A stretch of 64,000 nt of DNA, taken from positions 248,001 through 312,000 of the forward strand of contig NZ_CP071953.1 in NCBI RefSeq assembly GCF_020084865.1, read 5' to 3'. This DNA is from Candidatus Kaistella beijingensis (lineage in GTDB: Bacteria; Bacteroidota; Bacteroidia; Flavobacteriales; Weeksellaceae). How positions within the stretch are numbered: the first letter of the stretch is position 1; every line of letters starts with the position of its first letter. The notes below the pieces were generated by a model that did not search any database, was not told the DNA's origin, and saw only the letters and a list, made by a program, of their open reading frames with translations. The position numbers and the translations under genes were made by a program. Shown here in pieces: positions 62,775-64,000 of the stretch.

Positions 62775-64000
62775 ATGAACAAGATATTTAATCCGAAGGA
62801 ATGGCTCACAGAATCCATTCCCGAAAATAAAGTTACAGAGCAGAAATCCACCGAACCAACAACAGTATTGGAGGAAGTGGAAGAAATCATAAGTCGCCTG
62901 GAAGAACAGCGTATAGATATTACACAATCCTATAAAAACTGGATAAACATTGGCTTTGCACTTTCGGGAGAATTTGGCGAAAACGGCAGGGAATTGTTTC
63001 ACCGCGTCAGTGCCTTTCATTCCAAATATGACAGAGTCGAATGTGACGCTCAGTTTTCAAGTTGTTTAAAATCCAAAAAGACAGGCGTTACAATCAAATC
63101 GTTTTTCTATTTGGCGAAAGATGCAGGAATTGATATTTCCTTCAAAAAAACTTCCAAAGATTCAAGCAGTGGTAGTGAGAAAAAAGTCGGCGAAATTAAA
63201 GGTGAATTCACCAATGATGGTGTGCCACCTCCACCAGAGCAACTTCCGAACTTCCCCGCATCCTTATTTCCCCAACTTCCTGAATTCCTCAAAAGAGTGG
63301 TTCAGGTTGCAGTTTCTGCCGAGGAAAAAGATATTTTGTTTTTGGGAAGCATTACGGCAATTAGCGGTTGCCTTCCAAAATTGTTTGGCATTTATGATGG
63401 CAGAAAGGTTTTTCCGAATCTTTTTCTGTTCATTACAGCGCAGGCGTCCGCTGGCAAAGGTCGGCTCATTCATTGCAGACAGTTGGTAAATCCCATTCAC
63501 AAAGAATTACGGGACCGTGCAAGAGAACTGAAACAACGTTACGAAATAGCATTGGCGCAGTATAACGCTGCAAAAGGTAAAGATGAAAACGCTGAAAAAC
63601 CTGCAAAACCACCTGAAAAAATGTTGTTCATTCCTGCCAATAACAGTTCTACGGGAGCGTATCAGTTGTTGGGCGACAGCGATGGCAGAGGAATTATTTT
63701 TGAAACCGAAGGCGACACACTGGCGCAAGCCTTCAAAAGTGATTATGGAAATTACAGCGATGGCTTCAGAAAAGCCTTCCACCACGAAACCATTTCCTAT
63801 TACCGGAGAACCGACCGCGAATATGTGGATATTGAAAATCCCTGCCTTTCCACGGTGCTTTCGGGAACGCCCGCCCAGGTTTCAGCATTAATTCCCAGTG
63901 CGGAAAACGGACTTTTCAGCAGATTTATGTTTTATGCGATGAATGTTCGTCCGATTTGGAAAAATGTATTTGAATCTGCCACCGACAACGGTTTGGAAGC
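62775..64000 (+). CDS. PriCT-2/DUF3987-like island protein (cut by window edge)
   Basis: The ATG at 62775 opens a frame of 408 codons without stop to the window end. Residues 35-115 resemble a primase C-terminal domain (SYKNWINIGFALSGEFGENGRELFHRVS). From about residue 160 it looks like DUF3987 (ILFLGSITAISGCLPKLFGIYDG .. SAGKGRL .. GRGIIFETEGDTLAQAF). It is probably the replicative or helicase-like protein of the island. Confidence 0.78.
   Translation, partial: MNKIFNPKEWLTESIPENKVTEQKSTEPTTVLEEVEEIISRLEEQRIDITQSYKNWINIGFALSGEFGENGRELFHRVSAFHSKYDRVECDAQFSSCLKSKKTGVTIKSFFYLAKDAGIDISFKKTSKDSSSGSEKKVGEIKGEFTNDGVPPPPEQLPNFPASLFPQLPEFLKRVVQVAVSAEEKDILFLGSITAISGCLPKLFGIYDGRKVFPNLFLFITAQASAGKGRLIHCRQLVNPIHKELRDRARELKQRYEIALAQYNAAKGKDENAEKPAKPPEKMLFIPANNSSTGAYQLLGDSDGRGIIFETEGDTLAQAFKSDYGNYSDGFRKAFHHETISYYRRTDREYVDIENPCLSTVLSGTPAQVSALIPSAENGLFSRFMFYAMNVRPIWKNVFESATDNGLE

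Noticed and set aside
1..64000. tRNA or rRNA genes.
   Set aside because: No cloverleaf or rRNA-like sequence was recognised on either strand by reading; a tRNAscan run was not possible.

Overview
The window comes from an AT-rich member of the Bacteroidota, most likely class Flavobacteriia and perhaps the Chryseobacterium/Elizabethkingia group. The evidence is a type IX secretion C-terminal sorting domain, Bacteroidota-style -7 boxes (TAnnTTTG), a split KdpD, Bacteroidota-type tyrosine recombinases, and oleate hydratase and mnmE of flavobacterial type. The genus is inference.

Layout. (1) 1-10.1 kb, minus strand: a kdp potassium-transport operon. In transcription order it runs: small 98-aa protein, 26-aa membrane peptide, 129-aa protein, kdpF, 37-aa membrane peptide, kdpA, kdpB, kdpC, porin, kinase-less KdpD, separate histidine kinase (cut by the window edge). 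Upstream of it is a sigma-54-type response regulator. (2) 10.2-11.4 kb: a tyrosine recombinase of mobile-island type. (3) 11.6-39.6 kb: about twenty consecutive gene cassettes, nearly all on the plus strand, separated by related imperfect inverted repeats that behave like integron attC sites. Each repeat opens with a core ending in AAC and closes with a core starting GTT. The first ~10 bases of most cassettes are the reverse complement of the last ~10 bases of the same cassette, as expected of integron cassettes. Cargo includes two toxin-antitoxin pairs, an McrBC restriction system, an HNH nuclease, secreted proteins and lipoproteins, small enzymes and many unknowns. Two copies of one IS110-family element sit at exactly the same position inside two of these sites, and each carries a readable bridge RNA whose target loop matches the site. 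(4) 39.6-54.4 kb: more ordinary chromosome-like genes (oleate hydratase, hydroxyacyl-CoA dehydrogenase, ohr/ohrR/nitroreductase, Na+/H+ antiporter, photolyase) with a decaying stretch at 49.1-54.3 kb (broken idi, broken lipocalin, IS3 remnant). (5) 54.4-57.2 kb: three further cassettes, including a third toxin-antitoxin pair. (6) 57.4-58.7 kb: mnmE. (7) 58.9-64 kb: a second island starting with a tyrosine recombinase just after mnmE, followed by helix-turn-helix proteins and VirE-N/primase-like proteins; the last gene runs off the window.

The most striking system is the cassette array. Its sites fall into two length classes, about 137 bp and about 198 bp. The longer class has an extra inner hairpin whose loop carries a conserved TGTAATTTAG-like box resembling a Bacteroidota promoter element. 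No classical IntI integrase is visible, so the enzyme that moves the cassettes is either outside the window or of a different type.

All calls rest on reading the sequence. No database search or folding program was run.
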